NCBI GenBank assembly: GCA_017547755.1
Contig: JAFYOX010000024.1
Coordinates: 1 to 64,000, forward strand
DNA from: Clostridia bacterium
GTDB taxonomy: Bacteria; Bacillota; Clostridia; Oscillospirales; CAG-272
Reading direction: 5' to 3'
Length of the DNA stretch: 64,000 bases
Shown: one piece after another, positions 44,217-53,274 of the stretch
Numbering within the stretch: the stretch's first letter is position 1
Layout: each line of letters opens with the position of its first letter
Notes under the pieces: generated by a model
Seen by the model: only the letters and a program-made list of their open reading frames with translations
Databases searched by the model: none
Told to the model about the DNA's origin: nothing
Program-made: the position numbers and the translations under genes

Positions 44217-45284
44217 ATGACTCACCGTGAAAATTACCTCGCCATCGCACGTCGGCAGGAGTACGAGTACATGCCGGTGCATTTCAGTATGTGCCCCGAT
44301 CTTCAGCAACGGTTCGAACAGTACCGCAGGGAACATGATCTGTTTATTCCCGAAGGACCGTGCCATGTGGGCCCGCTCTCCATGCGCTGTGCATCTCCGT
44401 CGGACTTCGAAAAGTATTACGCGGAGAACCCCATCCGTCCGGGCGGACAGATCGACTCCTGGGGCGTCGGGCACGAACCCGGCTCCAAAGCGGCGTTCCA
44501 CATGACCTATATGCGCCATCCCATGGAGCATTTCGATTCTCTTGAACAGATCCGGTCCTATCCTTTCCCGGTCTTCCTTCCGGAAGGTGCGGATCAGCAG
44601 AAAGCAAAGACCGAAGCATATCATGCACAGGGAAAAGCTGTCCAGGGAGACCTCGGATGTTCCCTGTGGGAGCAGGCGTGGTATCTGCGCGGCATGGAAA
44701 ATCTGTTCTGCGATATGATGAGCGAGGATCCCATGGCGGAGGAACTGCTTGACAGAGTCACCGATATCGCCGTCGCCCAGATGGAAAGCCTTGCCCGCGC
44801 CGGTGTGGACTCCGTTTATTTCGGAGATGATGTCGGCATGCAGCGTACCCTCATGATGAGCGAAGAACTGTACTGTGAATGGCTCAAGCCCCGACTGAAG
44901 CGGCTGATCGATGCCGGAAAGGCAATCAATCCGGATCTGATCGTGATCTATCATTCCTGCGGACATATCAACGAACTGATCCCGCATCTGATGGATGCGG
45001 GGATCGATGTCCTCAATCCGGTACAGCCGGAATGTATGGAATTCCGCGAACTCCATGCGCAGTACGGCGACGTCCTGTCCTTCCACGGAACCATCGGTAC
45101 CCAGAGCACCATGCCGTTCGGCACGCCGGAAGACGTCCGGAAAATGGTGTTTGACAATCTGGATATCGCCGGCAGAAAGGGCGGTCTGTTTGTTGCACCC
45201 ACCCATCTGCTGGAACCGGACGTTCCCGTGGTAAATCTTGTCGCGTACATCGAAGCCTGCGCGCAGTACACCAGCCGCTGGTAA
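44217..45284 (+). CDS. UroD-family protein with HxC zinc motif
   Basis: A 355-aa UroD-superfamily protein. It keeps YHSCGHI near residue 245, the HxC zinc-binding site of the methyltransferase branch (MtaA, CmuA types), plus THRENYLAIARRQ at the start, FGDDVGMQRTLMM, and FHGTIGTQSTMPFG. This makes a methyl transfer more likely here than in the other three paralogues of the window. No corrinoid-binding protein is encoded nearby, so it may use a partner elsewhere or act differently. AAAGGA precedes the ATG by 8 bases. It closes the cluster before a strong terminator. Confidence 0.85.
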   Translation: MTHRENYLAIARRQEYEYMPVHFSMCPDLQQRFEQYRREHDLFIPEGPCHVGPLSMRCASPSDFEKYYAENPIRPGGQIDSWGVGHEPGSKAAFHMTYMRHPMEHFDSLEQIRSYPFPVFLPEGADQQKAKTEAYHAQGKAVQGDLGCSLWEQAWYLRGMENLFCDMMSEDPMAEELLDRVTDIAVAQMESLARAGVDSVYFGDDVGMQRTLMMSEELYCEWLKPRLKRLIDAGKAINPDLIVIYHSCGHINELIPHLMDAGIDVLNPVQPECMEFRELHAQYGDVLSFHGTIGTQSTMPFGTPEDVRKMVFDNLDIAGRKGGLFVAPTHLLEPDVPVVNLVAYIEACAQYTSRW

Positions 45285-45298
45285 TATCTCAAATAACG

Positions 45299-45349
45299 AA
45301 AAGCAGACATCCCCCGCTCGGAAATCCGGAGAGGGATGTCTGCTTTTTT
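45299..45349 (+). terminator. Strong rho-independent terminator
   Basis: AAAAGCAGACATCCC (45299-45313) pairs with GGGATGTCTGCTTTTTT (45333-45349). Confidence 0.9.
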
Positions 45350-45365
45350 AGCGTCAGCGAATTTT

Positions 45366-45403
45366 TCAAATCCCTTGCAATCGGAAGAAAATTATTGTAT
45401 GAT
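45366..45403 (+). promoter_or_regulatory. Promoter with cre-like overlap
   Basis: TTGCAA (45375-45380), 17-base spacer, TATGAT (45398-45403). TCAAATCCCTTGCA (45366-45379) differs from the cre consensus at two fixed bases and overlaps the -35. Confidence 0.6.
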
Positions 45404-45444
45404 GTAGTCAGTCAATTTCCGTACGTATTTTTTAAGGAGGTATT

Positions 45445-47931
45445 ATGATCTACTACATTGACCCGATGTACGGCTGTCCGGAAGCCGACGGCAGGTCGCC
45501 GGAAAACGCACGGCGTGAATACCGTGATCTCGCGCTCGAACCCGGCGATAAAGTCCTGTTCCGCCGAGGCAGCTTCATCCGTGCAAATCTCGAACGATGC
45601 TCCGGCACACCGGACGCACCCATCACTTACGGTGCCTATGGGGAAGGCGAAAATCCCGTTTTCTGCGGATCCGTGGACGTGAGCGATCCCGCAAAATGGA
45701 CGGAGATCCGCCCGAACATCTGGAAATATACCGAATCCCTTCCGAGCGAAGCGTGCAACTTCATCTATGACAACGGCAGGATCGGCGCAACTCTGCGCTG
45801 GGAAGAACACCTGCTGTCCGCACAGGGCGACTGGTACGACAGCCGTATGGGATGCCGCGAACAGAGAAGAACCGTGGACGAAGAAAAAGTTCTTCTGTAT
45901 TCCGAAGGAAATCCCGGCGAAGTCTATTCCCACATCGAATGCGCGGTCTGGGGACAGCGGAATCTTTCGTCGAACGTATCCTGCACCGTCTGTGAAAATC
46001 TGATTTTCTTTGGCAGCGGCGTTCATGCGCTGTCCGGCGGTTCGGATCACATTACGGTAAGACGCTGTACGTTCAGCTTCATCGGCGGCGCCGTCTGGAA
46101 CCGCAATCTCCGCATCCGCTTCGGCAACGCCATCGAATTCTGGGAACGCGGAGACGATATTCTGATCGAAGACTGTTATTTCAATAACATTTACGACTCC
46201 TGCATCACCCATCAGGGAACAACGAAGTGCAAACCGGCGGAAAACTTCGTGATGCGCCGGAATCTGTTCGTGAACTACGGCATGGGTGCCTACGAAGGCC
46301 GCGACAAAATGGCGGTCAATATGGAATTCACGGACAACCTCTGTCTCTGTGCGGGCGGCGGATTCTCCGGATTCGGCGATACCAAGCCCCGCAATTCCGA
46401 AATTTATCCCCAGCCGATGGGACACCACCTCTTCATGTGGCGGATCCCCGAAGCCACGGAAAACGGCAGTTTTCTTGTGGCACGCAACCGCTTCTACGAC
46501 GCCTCCGGTGCGGCGATGTACGCAATCATTTCGCCCGAAGCGGACGCGCAGATGCACATGAAGGATAACCTCTACTGGACGACCAACAAAAATCTCATGA
46601 ATCTGGTCGGCGGCAGCAGCTACCGTCCGGACGAATTCGACAAATACCTCGCGGAATACGGCGAACCCGGCGCGGAATATGTCACACCCGATCCGGAAGC
46701 CGAAACCGAAGCATGGTTTGCCGAAACCGGATGCGGACGGTACGGCGCAAAGATCTTCACCGATCGTCTGCCGGAACCGAAGTATTTCATCGGATCCACG
46801 GAAAAGGACGCACTGTCCTACGAAATCGGTGAAGAAATCGTCTTCCATCTGACGACACAGCCTGCCGGAATAACCAATTTCCGCTATGTCCGCCGCGGCG
46901 ACGACGGAAAAACGGACGAAGGTATGACCGTATCCGCAGACGGTACGTTCGAATACCGCACTACGCTCGACTGCGCGGGCTATGTCCATCTGATCGTGAC
47001 CGCATGTGATGAAAACGGAAATCCGCGGAAGGATTACGACGTCTTCGAAGGCGGCGCCTGCGCAGGATTTGACGAGATCCGCCAGGCAGGAACGATCCCG
47101 GAAGATTTTGATGCTTTCTGGAGCCGTGTGATCACGGAAGAACTTGACTCCGCCGCTCCTGTGGAAATCGAAAAGAAAGAATTCCACTGCGGCGACCCGG
47201 GCGATATCGTATATGACGTAAAGATCGCCTGCCCGGGAAAATATCCGGTCTCCGGATATCTCCGTCTGCCGCGTGACGCCGGGGAAAGATCCCTGCCGAT
47301 CCGCGTCGGATTCCTCGGCTACGGTGTAAGCAGTGCGGCAATTCCGACCAAGGGACGTGCGATCCAGCTGAATCTCAACCAGCACGGCATCGAAAACGGA
47401 CAGCCGATCGAATATTATCAGAAAATGGATCGAGAAATTTTCTCCGGTTTCGGCTTTGACCGGAACGAAAACAAAAATCCCGACACGGTATACTTCAAAT
47501 ATATGATCCTCCGTGCTCTGCAGGCGATCCGTTACTGCCGGACCCTTCCGCAGTGGGACGGCGTGAACATTACGCTTGCCGGCGGAAGCATGGGCGCGTT
47601 CCAGGCGACTTCGGCGGCGGCACTCGATCCTTCCGTGACCCGTCTGGAGATCGCCGTACCGTGGATGTGCGACCTGCGCGGTACGGAAAAGAGCCGTCTC
47701 AGCGGCTGGAGACCCGCGGCAGATACCGGTCTCGATTATTACGACACCGTTTCGATGGCATCCCGTGTAAGTGCGGAAACCGTCATCACCGCCGGACTCG
47801 GTGACTATGTCTGCCCGCCGTCCGGTGTAACGGCACTTTATCACAGCTTCTCCTGCAGAAAAACGCTGACCATGCTGCAGAACAAAACGCATCCGTATAC
47901 TGCCCCCGAATACGACAGCTATACGAAATAA
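45445..47931 (+). CDS. Beta-helix / Ig-like / acetylxylan-esterase fusion protein
   Basis: An 828-aa protein without signal peptide. Residues 1-440 are a right-handed beta-helix of the same type as the protein at 3986 (YGAYGEGENPV, GNPGEVY, THQGT, many Asn/Cys turns). Residues about 450-545 are an Ig-like sandwich (YFIGSTEKDALSYEIGEEIVF). Residues about 555-828 are an AXE1-type alpha/beta hydrolase (PEDFDAFWSRV, GFLGYG, LAGGSMGAFQA) with triad Ser715, Asp787 (GLGDYVCPP) and His816 (NKTHPYT). It could couple side-chain deacetylation with backbone lysis or binding. AAGGAGG lies 5 bases before the ATG. First gene of an operon with a sialidase-like and an MFS gene. Confidence 0.85.
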   Translation: MIYYIDPMYGCPEADGRSPENARREYRDLALEPGDKVLFRRGSFIRANLERCSGTPDAPITYGAYGEGENPVFCGSVDVSDPAKWTEIRPNIWKYTESLPSEACNFIYDNGRIGATLRWEEHLLSAQGDWYDSRMGCREQRRTVDEEKVLLYSEGNPGEVYSHIECAVWGQRNLSSNVSCTVCENLIFFGSGVHALSGGSDHITVRRCTFSFIGGAVWNRNLRIRFGNAIEFWERGDDILIEDCYFNNIYDSCITHQGTTKCKPAENFVMRRNLFVNYGMGAYEGRDKMAVNMEFTDNLCLCAGGGFSGFGDTKPRNSEIYPQPMGHHLFMWRIPEATENGSFLVARNRFYDASGAAMYAIISPEADAQMHMKDNLYWTTNKNLMNLVGGSSYRPDEFDKYLAEYGEPGAEYVTPDPEAETEAWFAETGCGRYGAKIFTDRLPEPKYFIGSTEKDALSYEIGEEIVFHLTTQPAGITNFRYVRRGDDGKTDEGMTVSADGTFEYRTTLDCAGYVHLIVTACDENGNPRKDYDVFEGGACAGFDEIRQAGTIPEDFDAFWSRVITEELDSAAPVEIEKKEFHCGDPGDIVYDVKIACPGKYPVSGYLRLPRDAGERSLPIRVGFLGYGVSSAAIPTKGRAIQLNLNQHGIENGQPIEYYQKMDREIFSGFGFDRNENKNPDTVYFKYMILRALQAIRYCRTLPQWDGVNITLAGGSMGAFQATSAAALDPSVTRLEIAVPWMCDLRGTEKSRLSGWRPAADTGLDYYDTVSMASRVSAETVITAGLGDYVCPPSGVTALYHSFSCRKTLTMLQNKTHPYTAPEYDSYTK

Positions 47932-47958
47932 CCTTCAGAAATCACGGAGGACATTTCT

Positions 47959-49059
47959 ATGGAATTCTATGCAAATACCGACCAGCGCAAAATATATCAT
48001 AATCCGGACTCGTTTTTCCCGTACTGCGGCTGGCCGTCCGTCTGCCATGACGGAGAAGGCGTACTATACGCGGTCTGTTCCGGGATCCGTGCGGCACACA
48101 TCTGTCCCTTCGGAAAAACCCTTCTCTTCAAAAGCTGGGACAACGGTCAGACCTGGTCGATCCCCATGGTCATCAATGACACATGGCTTGACGACCGGGA
48201 TGTCGGCATCCTGTGGCTTGGCGGAAGCACCCTTCTTGTCAGCTGGTTCACCCACCCGACGGGAGTCTATCTGAACAAATACGGCAATGCGATCCGAAAC
48301 GGATGGAAAGGCTCCGGCGGCGTGCTCGATCAGTATCCCTCCATCCCGGAAGAACACAGCAGGGGCGGCTCGTTCATCCGCGTGTCTCACGACGGCGGCA
48401 TGACCTGGGGAGAAACCGTACAGGTTCCCGTATCTGCGCCTCACGGACCGATCCTCCGCAGAGACGGCTCTCTCCTGTATCTCGGAAAGGAAATGTACGC
48501 GCAGGACGGACTGGACAAGGACTGCGTCGCCGCATACGAAAGCCGTGACCAGGGCAAAACATGGGAACGTCTGTGTATCCTTGACAAGCAGGACGATGTT
48601 CCGTGGGTCTGGTACGATGAACCCCATGCGATCGAACTGGACGACGGCAGAATCCTCGGCAGCATCCGCTGGGAAGGCGCCGCCGATGCTCCGCATCCGG
48701 TCATTCACCAGACATATTCCGCGGACGGCGGACGTACCTGGTCGGAAATCGTTCCTACAGACATCGCGGGAACCAGATATACACCGCCGCATCTGCTCCG
48801 CCATTCTTCCGGTGCGCTGATCCTGACCTTCGGCAGAAGAGAAGTGCCTTACGGCGAACGCGCCGTGGTCAGCTACGACAACGGCGAAACCTGGACGGAC
48901 GAATACATCCTGAACGATTCCGGAAAAACCATCGACCTCGGCTATGCCGCAACGACAGAGCTGAACGACGGCTCTCTGCTGACGGTATATTATCAGGCAT
49001 ACGGCGAAGACGATTTTCCGTCCTTCCTCTGTACGCGCTGGAATCTGAAAAACGAATAA
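47959..49059 (+). CDS. Sialidase-like BNR/Asp-box protein
   Basis: A 366-aa beta-propeller protein with five Asp boxes (SWDNGQTW, SHDGGMTW, SRDQGKTW, SADGGRTW, SYDNGETW). GRREVPYGERA near 295 supplies conserved Arg and Glu residues. Its length is that of a lone propeller; no lectin or signal region is present. It follows the esterase fusion by 27 bases with GGAGG before the ATG, so it acts on the same glycan in the cytoplasm. Whether it removes sialic acid cannot be shown: the FRIP motif of true sialidases was not found. It is only loosely related to the protein at 1-1073. Confidence 0.8.
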   Translation: MEFYANTDQRKIYHNPDSFFPYCGWPSVCHDGEGVLYAVCSGIRAAHICPFGKTLLFKSWDNGQTWSIPMVINDTWLDDRDVGILWLGGSTLLVSWFTHPTGVYLNKYGNAIRNGWKGSGGVLDQYPSIPEEHSRGGSFIRVSHDGGMTWGETVQVPVSAPHGPILRRDGSLLYLGKEMYAQDGLDKDCVAAYESRDQGKTWERLCILDKQDDVPWVWYDEPHAIELDDGRILGSIRWEGAADAPHPVIHQTYSADGGRTWSEIVPTDIAGTRYTPPHLLRHSSGALILTFGRREVPYGERAVVSYDNGETWTDEYILNDSGKTIDLGYAATTELNDGSLLTVYYQAYGEDDFPSFLCTRWNLKNE

Positions 49060-49086
49060 TCCATCTCCCTGACCGAGGTATTTTCT

Positions 49087-50295
49087 GTGAACCATGTAAG
49101 ACAAAACAAAATCCGGGCAATCGTGATCTACGCTCTGCGGACCGCCGCTCTCCTTTGTGCAAGCGGATCCGTAATGCAGACCTTCCTCAGCATTACCGGT
49201 TTCCCGGAAAAGTATATCTATTTCCACGCATCGCTGTATCAGGCGGTAAATGTACTGACCATCCTGTTCTGCGCCCGTTTCGCGGATACCGGAAACGTGA
49301 TCCGGCGATCCGCCATTGTACAGATTCCCGGCGCCCTGATGTTCCTGTTCTACCTGCCGCTCTGCATGCTGAATGATGTATCCACAATCTCCTATCTGTG
49401 GCTCCTGCTCATCAGCGTCCTGCAGTCCGTCACCATTGCACTGCACACGATCTGTGAATACAAAACTCCGTACTATATCTACCGCATCGAAGAATACGGC
49501 ATGGTAATGTCCGTCTGCGGGATCCTGTCGTCGGCGGTATCCTTCGGCGTAGGTGCGCTGATCAGTTTCTTCAGCACACGGTATTCCTATGACCGGATCA
49601 TGCTGATCGCTTTCGGCATCTCCTTTGCATTCATGCTCTCCGCGGCGATCCTGCAGTTCTTCCAGAAGTCTCTTCTCAAAGATACCGACACGAAAGACAC
49701 GGAAAAGAAGCCGGAAAAACTTCCGCTGATGAATACCTTCCGTCATGAAGCGTTCTCACGCCTGTTCGTGGGGAATCTCACAAGAGGTTTCGCAAACGGC
49801 ACCACCACCATCCTTGCCGCCGCCGCACTCAGCATCGGCTATGACGAAATACTGACCTCCGCGATGGTGTCGGTCTCTTCCGTCGCTACGCTGACAGCCT
49901 GCGCGCTGTTTGCCGTGATCTCCAGCCGGATCCCTCCGCGCTACGTGATCCTGTTCGGAAGCCTCTGTTTCCTGACCCTTCCGCTGCTTCTCATCCGGAA
50001 CCGTCCGATCCTGTACCTCATTCTGTATGCGGTCCTGCTGTTCGGACGCACACTCGTGGATTACGCGGTTCCCGCCGCTCTGCTGTATGCGGTCCCAGTG
50101 GAAATTGCCGGTACCTACAACGCATGGCGGATGATCCTGCACAACGGCGGTACCATGCTGGCAACCGTCGCCGCCGGATTCCTTCCGCTCCCGGTCCTCC
50201 TGACGCTGTCCCTGATCTGTCAGGTCGTTTCCGGCATCAACTTCTGCGCGGCAAAAGTCATGCGGAAGACGGAAAAAACAAACGCAGCCGGCTGA
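49087..50295 (+). CDS. Major facilitator superfamily transporter
   Basis: A 402-aa protein with about twelve hydrophobic segments arranged as two halves around a charged central loop (KDTDTKDTEKKPEK near 200). The start is a GTG at 49087 with GAGG 8 bases upstream. It follows the sialidase-like gene by 27 bases and ends with a terminator, so it is the last gene of the operon and probably exports or imports a sugar or breakdown product. No substrate motif was recognised. It is the only complete sugar-type carrier in the window. Confidence 0.85.
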   Translation: MNHVRQNKIRAIVIYALRTAALLCASGSVMQTFLSITGFPEKYIYFHASLYQAVNVLTILFCARFADTGNVIRRSAIVQIPGALMFLFYLPLCMLNDVSTISYLWLLLISVLQSVTIALHTICEYKTPYYIYRIEEYGMVMSVCGILSSAVSFGVGALISFFSTRYSYDRIMLIAFGISFAFMLSAAILQFFQKSLLKDTDTKDTEKKPEKLPLMNTFRHEAFSRLFVGNLTRGFANGTTTILAAAALSIGYDEILTSAMVSVSSVATLTACALFAVISSRIPPRYVILFGSLCFLTLPLLLIRNRPILYLILYAVLLFGRTLVDYAVPAALLYAVPVEIAGTYNAWRMILHNGGTMLATVAAGFLPLPVLLTLSLICQVVSGINFCAAKVMRKTEKTNAAG

Positions 50296-50317
50296 TCCTG
50301 TCCGATCCATAAAAAAT

Positions 50318-50363
50318 GAGGAATCTCTCCGTAAAACCCACGGCAGAGATTCCTCTGTTTTTC
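50318..50363 (+). terminator. Rho-independent terminator
   Basis: GAGGAATCTCT (50318-50328) pairs with AGAGATTCCTC (50345-50355), followed by TGTTTTTC. Confidence 0.85.
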
Positions 50364-50448
50364 ATACCAAATCCTCCTGTTAATGCGGCGTTCTGCACGG
50401 TTCTCCCATGGATTTTTTCATTTTTTTATTAAAATTCCCGAATTGTTC

Positions 50449-50477
50449 TTTATCTTTTCTCTTTTATATGGTATACT
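50449..50477 (+). promoter_or_regulatory. Extended -10 promoter of the LURP-one-like gene
   Basis: TGGTATACT (TG at 50469-50470, TATACT 50472-50477) is an extended -10; the -35 TTTATC is weak. It lies about 45 bases before the ATG. Confidence 0.5.
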
Positions 50478-50522
50478 CAAGAAAACATGACCGATCTTTT
50501 CAAACGATCACGGAGGTCTTTT

Positions 50523-51008
50523 ATGAATCTGTATATTCAGCAGAAAATTTTCACATGGGGCGACAAATTTTCCATCTACGATGAAGCCGGAAATGAAAAA
50601 TATTTCGTTGAAGGGGAAGTGCTTACCCTCGGGAAAAAACTTCACCTGTATGATCTGCAGGGGCAGGAACTTGCCTATATCGAACAGCAGCTTTTCACCT
50701 TCCGTCCCAGATATCTGATCTACCTCGGCGAAGAAGAATTTGCCGAAGTGGTCAAGGAATTCACCTTTTTCCATCCCGAATACACGGTCAGCGGTCCCGG
50801 CATGAATAGTAACTGGACGGTCCACGGGGATTTCTTCGATCACGATTATGACGTAACGGACGGAAAGAATACGATCGCCTCCGTATCCAAGGAATGGTTC
50901 ACCTTCGGGGACGCCTATGAAATTCATATCGCAGACAATGCGGATGAAGTCGCAGCACTGGCGGTGGTACTGGTAATCGATGCCTGCATCGATGCACAGC
51001 GGAACTGA
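50523..51008 (+). CDS. LURP-one-related/scramblase-like protein
   Basis: A 161-aa protein of the LURP-one-related (Tubby-like/scramblase) fold: short repeats such as KIFTWGDKFSIYDEAGNEKYFVEG and KEWFTFGDAYEIHI form a twelve-stranded beta barrel around a C-terminal helix (DEVAALAVVLVIDACIDA). Its role in bacteria is unknown. GGAGG lies 7 bases before the ATG. It stands between a terminator and an esterase gene 66 bases on, with its own promoter. Confidence 0.85.
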   Translation: MNLYIQQKIFTWGDKFSIYDEAGNEKYFVEGEVLTLGKKLHLYDLQGQELAYIEQQLFTFRPRYLIYLGEEEFAEVVKEFTFFHPEYTVSGPGMNSNWTVHGDFFDHDYDVTDGKNTIASVSKEWFTFGDAYEIHIADNADEVAALAVVLVIDACIDAQRN

Positions 51009-51074
51009 AAAATCCGAATTACCATACAGAATTCAACGGATCCCGACACCTTCGGACATCCGGAAGGAGCAGAT

Positions 51075-52022
51075 ATGAAACAAATCACCTATTTATCAAA
51101 ACCTGACAACACCATGCAGCCGGCACTGGTATGGGAAGCGTCCGGAACCGATGCCCGTCCTCTTGCCGTCTGCCTGCATACATGGAGCTACGGACTGGAA
51201 CAGCCCTGCGATCATTTTCTGGAACAATGCAGAAACCGGAACTGGCATTTTATCTTCCCGTATTTCCGCGGTCCGAACTGGAATCCGGAAGCCTGCGGTT
51301 CCGATCTCGTCGTCTCCGACCTTGCCGATGCGGTTCATTATATGAAAGAGCATTACGCGGTCGATGAAACACGGATTTATCTGGTAGGCGGATCCGGCGG
51401 CGGACATGCCTCTCTGCTCATGGCAGGAAGACATCCGGAACTCTGGACGGCAGTTTCCTCCTGGTGTCCCATCAGCGATCTCGGCGCATGGTATACCGAA
51501 ACCCGTCAGAAAAAGACCGATCCCGCAAAGAGAGGGTACGATACTCACATTTACGAAGCCTGCGGAGGAGATCCCGTCAGCGATGCGGAAGCTTCCCGTC
51601 AGGCAAAACACCGTTCCCCCCTGACGTGGCTGAAAAATGCCCGCGGAAGCGTGATTGTCGACATCGGCACCGGGATCCACGACGGACATACGGGAAGCGT
51701 CCCCGTCTCCCATGCGATCCTGGCATACAACGAAATCGCAGAACCGCAGGACAGAATCGCTCAGGACGACATCGACTATATTACAAAAACCGAAAAAATC
51801 CCCGAACATCTCCAGTTTCACGGAGAAGATCCGGCATACGGTTCGCATACCGTCCTGATGCGCAGAACCTCCGGAAAAGTACGTCTCACCCTCTTTGAAG
51901 GCGGACACGATATCCTTGCGGAACCTGCATTCGGATTTCTGGAAAATCAGATTTCCGGCAGGGAACCCGTCTGGTATTCCGGCGAAAGACCGGCTGCGGA
52001 AGGAACACAGCTGACAAAATAA
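51075..52022 (+). CDS. Prolyl-oligopeptidase-like alpha/beta hydrolase
   Basis: A 315-aa alpha/beta hydrolase. The nucleophile elbow is VGGSGGGHAS (Ser about 116), followed by TGIHDGHTGSVPVSHAI with the Asp and FEGGHDIL with the His, as in the S9/dienelactone-type esterases often found near glycan genes. No signal peptide. AAGGAG precedes the ATG by 5 bases. Its neighbours are a UroD-like gene 54 bases on and a heparinase-type lyase, suggesting an esterase on the same glycan. Confidence 0.85.
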   Translation: MKQITYLSKPDNTMQPALVWEASGTDARPLAVCLHTWSYGLEQPCDHFLEQCRNRNWHFIFPYFRGPNWNPEACGSDLVVSDLADAVHYMKEHYAVDETRIYLVGGSGGGHASLLMAGRHPELWTAVSSWCPISDLGAWYTETRQKKTDPAKRGYDTHIYEACGGDPVSDAEASRQAKHRSPLTWLKNARGSVIVDIGTGIHDGHTGSVPVSHAILAYNEIAEPQDRIAQDDIDYITKTEKIPEHLQFHGEDPAYGSHTVLMRRTSGKVRLTLFEGGHDILAEPAFGFLENQISGREPVWYSGERPAAEGTQLTK

Positions 52023-52076
52023 ACAATAATTCCAATATAAACAAAAAAATCCCGCGTACGGTAGAAAGGACAAACT

Positions 52077-53189
52077 ATGGAACCCAGAAAACCCTGGAAA
52101 GGCACAATGACTCAGCGTGACCGCTTCAACGCTCAGATGCACTACCGCTCCTTTGACCGGACGGTCAACATGGAATTCGGCTACTGGCGCGAAAATTATC
52201 TGACATGGGATATTTTCCTCGAAAACAACATCCGGAACGAAGGGGATGCCAATCGTTTCTTTGCGTTCGAACCTCCGGCAGGCGTCGGCGGACACTATGA
52301 GATGTCGCCGGCATTCGAAGAAAAAATCCTTGAGGAACGCGAAAATACCATTGTAAAGATCGAATCCACCGGTCTGATCACCGAAATCGCCAAGGACGGA
52401 CACTCCTCCATCCCGCACTATCTCGGCAGCTCCATCGAAACGCCCGAAGACTGGAAAGCGGTCAAAGAACGCAGTTTTGTCCGCGATGACGAATGCAGAA
52501 AACCGAATTTCGACTGGCTCGACAAGATCTGCGCGGATGACCGCACTTATCCGGTAGGGATCAGCTGCGGCTCCCTGATCGGACGCATCCGTGATATGCT
52601 GACCGTGGAAGGGTTAGCCTATGCCATCGCGGATTATCCGGAAATGGTCGAAGATATGGTGGAAACCCGCTGTCAGCTCATCGAAGACTATCTCGATGCC
52701 GTGCTCCCGCGGTATCACTTTGACTTCGCCACAGGCTGGGAAGACATCTGCTGCAAGAACGGTCCGCTCGTCAACATGGATTTTTTCAAATCCGTTGTTT
52801 TCCCCTGCTACAAGCGCATCGGCAACAAACTGCACAAACACGGTGTCGATCTCTGGTATACGGACTGCGATGGCGACGTACGTCCGCTTCTGCCGTATTT
52901 TCTCGAAGCGGGCATCAATTGCCTGTTCCCATATGAAGTCAATTCCTGCGCACATCCCGCCGAACTGTTTGCAGAATTCGGAAAGGATCTGCACATCATG
53001 GGCGGCTTCGACAAAATGCAGCTGATCAAAGGAAAAGACGCCATCAAAGCTTATATGAAAACTCTCGAACCGCTCGTCGCACGCGGCGGATATATCCCGT
53101 TCTGCGACCATCGCTGTCCGCCGGATGTCACCCCGGAAAATTATCTTTACTATCTCGATCTGAAGGAAAAAACCTTCGGAATCGAATAA
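52077..53189 (+). CDS. UroD-family protein
   Basis: A 370-aa UroD-superfamily protein. TMTQRDRFNAQMHY marks the N-terminus, WYTDCDGDVRPLLPYFLEAGI the middle and IMGGFDKMQLIKG the C-terminal third; the same DGDV and AGI elements occur in the paralogue at 41784, so the two are closest to each other. The HxC zinc motif is replaced by YTDCDG. GAAAGGA precedes the ATG by 6 bases. It lies between an esterase and a heparinase-II/III-like gene. Confidence 0.8.
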   Translation: MEPRKPWKGTMTQRDRFNAQMHYRSFDRTVNMEFGYWRENYLTWDIFLENNIRNEGDANRFFAFEPPAGVGGHYEMSPAFEEKILEERENTIVKIESTGLITEIAKDGHSSIPHYLGSSIETPEDWKAVKERSFVRDDECRKPNFDWLDKICADDRTYPVGISCGSLIGRIRDMLTVEGLAYAIADYPEMVEDMVETRCQLIEDYLDAVLPRYHFDFATGWEDICCKNGPLVNMDFFKSVVFPCYKRIGNKLHKHGVDLWYTDCDGDVRPLLPYFLEAGINCLFPYEVNSCAHPAELFAEFGKDLHIMGGFDKMQLIKGKDAIKAYMKTLEPLVARGGYIPFCDHRCPPDVTPENYLYYLDLKEKTFGIE

Positions 53190-53274
53190 ATCTGCCGTAC
53201 TGTTCTTCCGGAGTATTTTCAGCACCGGAATCCCGACATGACATACAATGATTGAAATCGAAAAGGAGAAATTT

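Noticed and set aside
45412-47892. An open frame of 826 codons on the minus strand opposite the beta-helix/esterase gene
   Set aside because: It mirrors the real gene nearly end to end, has no ribosome site or recognisable motif, and its composition follows from codon bias on the other strand. The same holds for long antisense frames opposite the GH39, GH51, GH3 and sialidase-like genes.
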